Shown here: one piece after another, positions 53,838-53,952 of the stretch
How positions within the stretch are numbered: the first letter of the stretch is position 1
How the letters are laid out: the number at the start of each line of letters is the position of its first letter
Source of the DNA: Nitrosomonas communis
GTDB taxonomy: Bacteria; Pseudomonadota; Gammaproteobacteria; Burkholderiales; Nitrosomonadaceae
Assembly (NCBI RefSeq): GCF_024102715.1
Contig: NZ_JAGFJM010000104.1
Coordinates: 1-53,952 of the forward strand
DNA: 53,952 bases
Direction of reading: 5' to 3'
Program-made: the position numbers and the translations under genes
Notes under the pieces: generated by a model
Database searches by the model: none
Told to the model about the DNA's origin: nothing
What the model saw: only the letters and a program-made list of their open reading frames with translations

Positions 53838-53952
53838 TCACGAGACTTTGAGCCATAGTGCGAGACAACGAATCTGGACGATGGCGATGAATGAAGAGAG
53901 GTTCTTGGCATAGCGGGTGGCAATACCACGCCATTGTTTGAGCGCAAGAAAA
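53838..53952 (-). mobile_element. IS5-family transposase, C-terminal fragment at contig edge
   Basis: 38 codons read leftward into the window and stop at TGA (53840-53838). They end LALWLKVS and include LKQWRGIATRYAKN and VQIRCLALW, typical of the C-terminus of the IS5-group DDE transposases. The rest lies outside the window. The opposite-end fragment at 1-163 is an N-terminus of the same family and orientation. Terminal inverted repeat not resolved; the IS end should lie near 53800-53830. Confidence 0.8.

Overview
The window looks like a chromosomal contig from a Gram-negative betaproteobacterium. The best guess is a Nitrosomonas-type ammonia oxidiser (Nitrosomonadaceae). This rests on housekeeping gene order (dacA-dat-ybeD-lipB-lipA, trxA-rho-rpmE), a Neisseria-type porin, an FbpABC ferric transporter, a TonB receptor and moderate GC. 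The genus is inference; no ammonia-oxidation gene is present. Both ends run into IS5-type transposase fragments, so the contig probably stops at repeated insertion sequences.

Layout. 1-3.1 kb: IS remnant, a flavin disulfide oxidoreductase, a VIT-type metal transporter and tRNA-Ser(GGA). 3.4-5.5 kb: a TonB receptor resembling the PQQ importer PqqU/YncD; a PQQ-dependent sugar dehydrogenase lies at 9.8-11 kb. 5.5-8.3 kb (minus): a two-gene candidate immune module, a TIR-like/DUF4062-like effector and a STAND NTPase with 48-residue TPR repeats. The effector's C-terminus and the NTPase's N-terminus carry the same 24-residue motif, an arrangement known for amyloid-signalling NLR/effector pairs. 8.4-9.6 kb: a broken TPR/SEC-C gene, a palindromic repeat and a HopJ-family gene. 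11-22 kb: lipoprotein, galactose-oxidase-like protein, DNA polymerase IV, HNH nuclease, a peptidoglycan-binding/TIR fusion, DUF72 protein, thioesterase and HrpA helicase.

22.2-33.6 kb is a defence island: a Phd/RelE-type toxin-antitoxin pair, an hsdR remnant, a tightly packed four-gene operon (SNF2 helicase, AIPR-family protein with a nuclease-like N-terminus, DNA adenine methyltransferase, type III Res-like helicase-nuclease), an MNT/HEPN toxin-antitoxin pair and an hsdM remnant. The flanking hsdR and hsdM scraps suggest that the operon now occupies a former type I restriction locus. The methyltransferase has an AT-rich, probably exchanged, recognition region and a repeat-derived peptide near its C-terminus.

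34-39.4 kb: cell-wall and lipoate genes, then an AAA ATPase with a GspE-like N-terminus. 39.5-42.2 kb (minus): exported protein, Sco1-type copper chaperone and an exported beta-propeller with histidines at matching positions in six repeats, a candidate metal enzyme. 42.8-53.8 kb: porin, alanine dehydrogenase, ferric iron ABC transporter with a possible Fur site, MltB, thioredoxin, Rho, ribosomal protein L31 and a short phosphatidylserine synthase.
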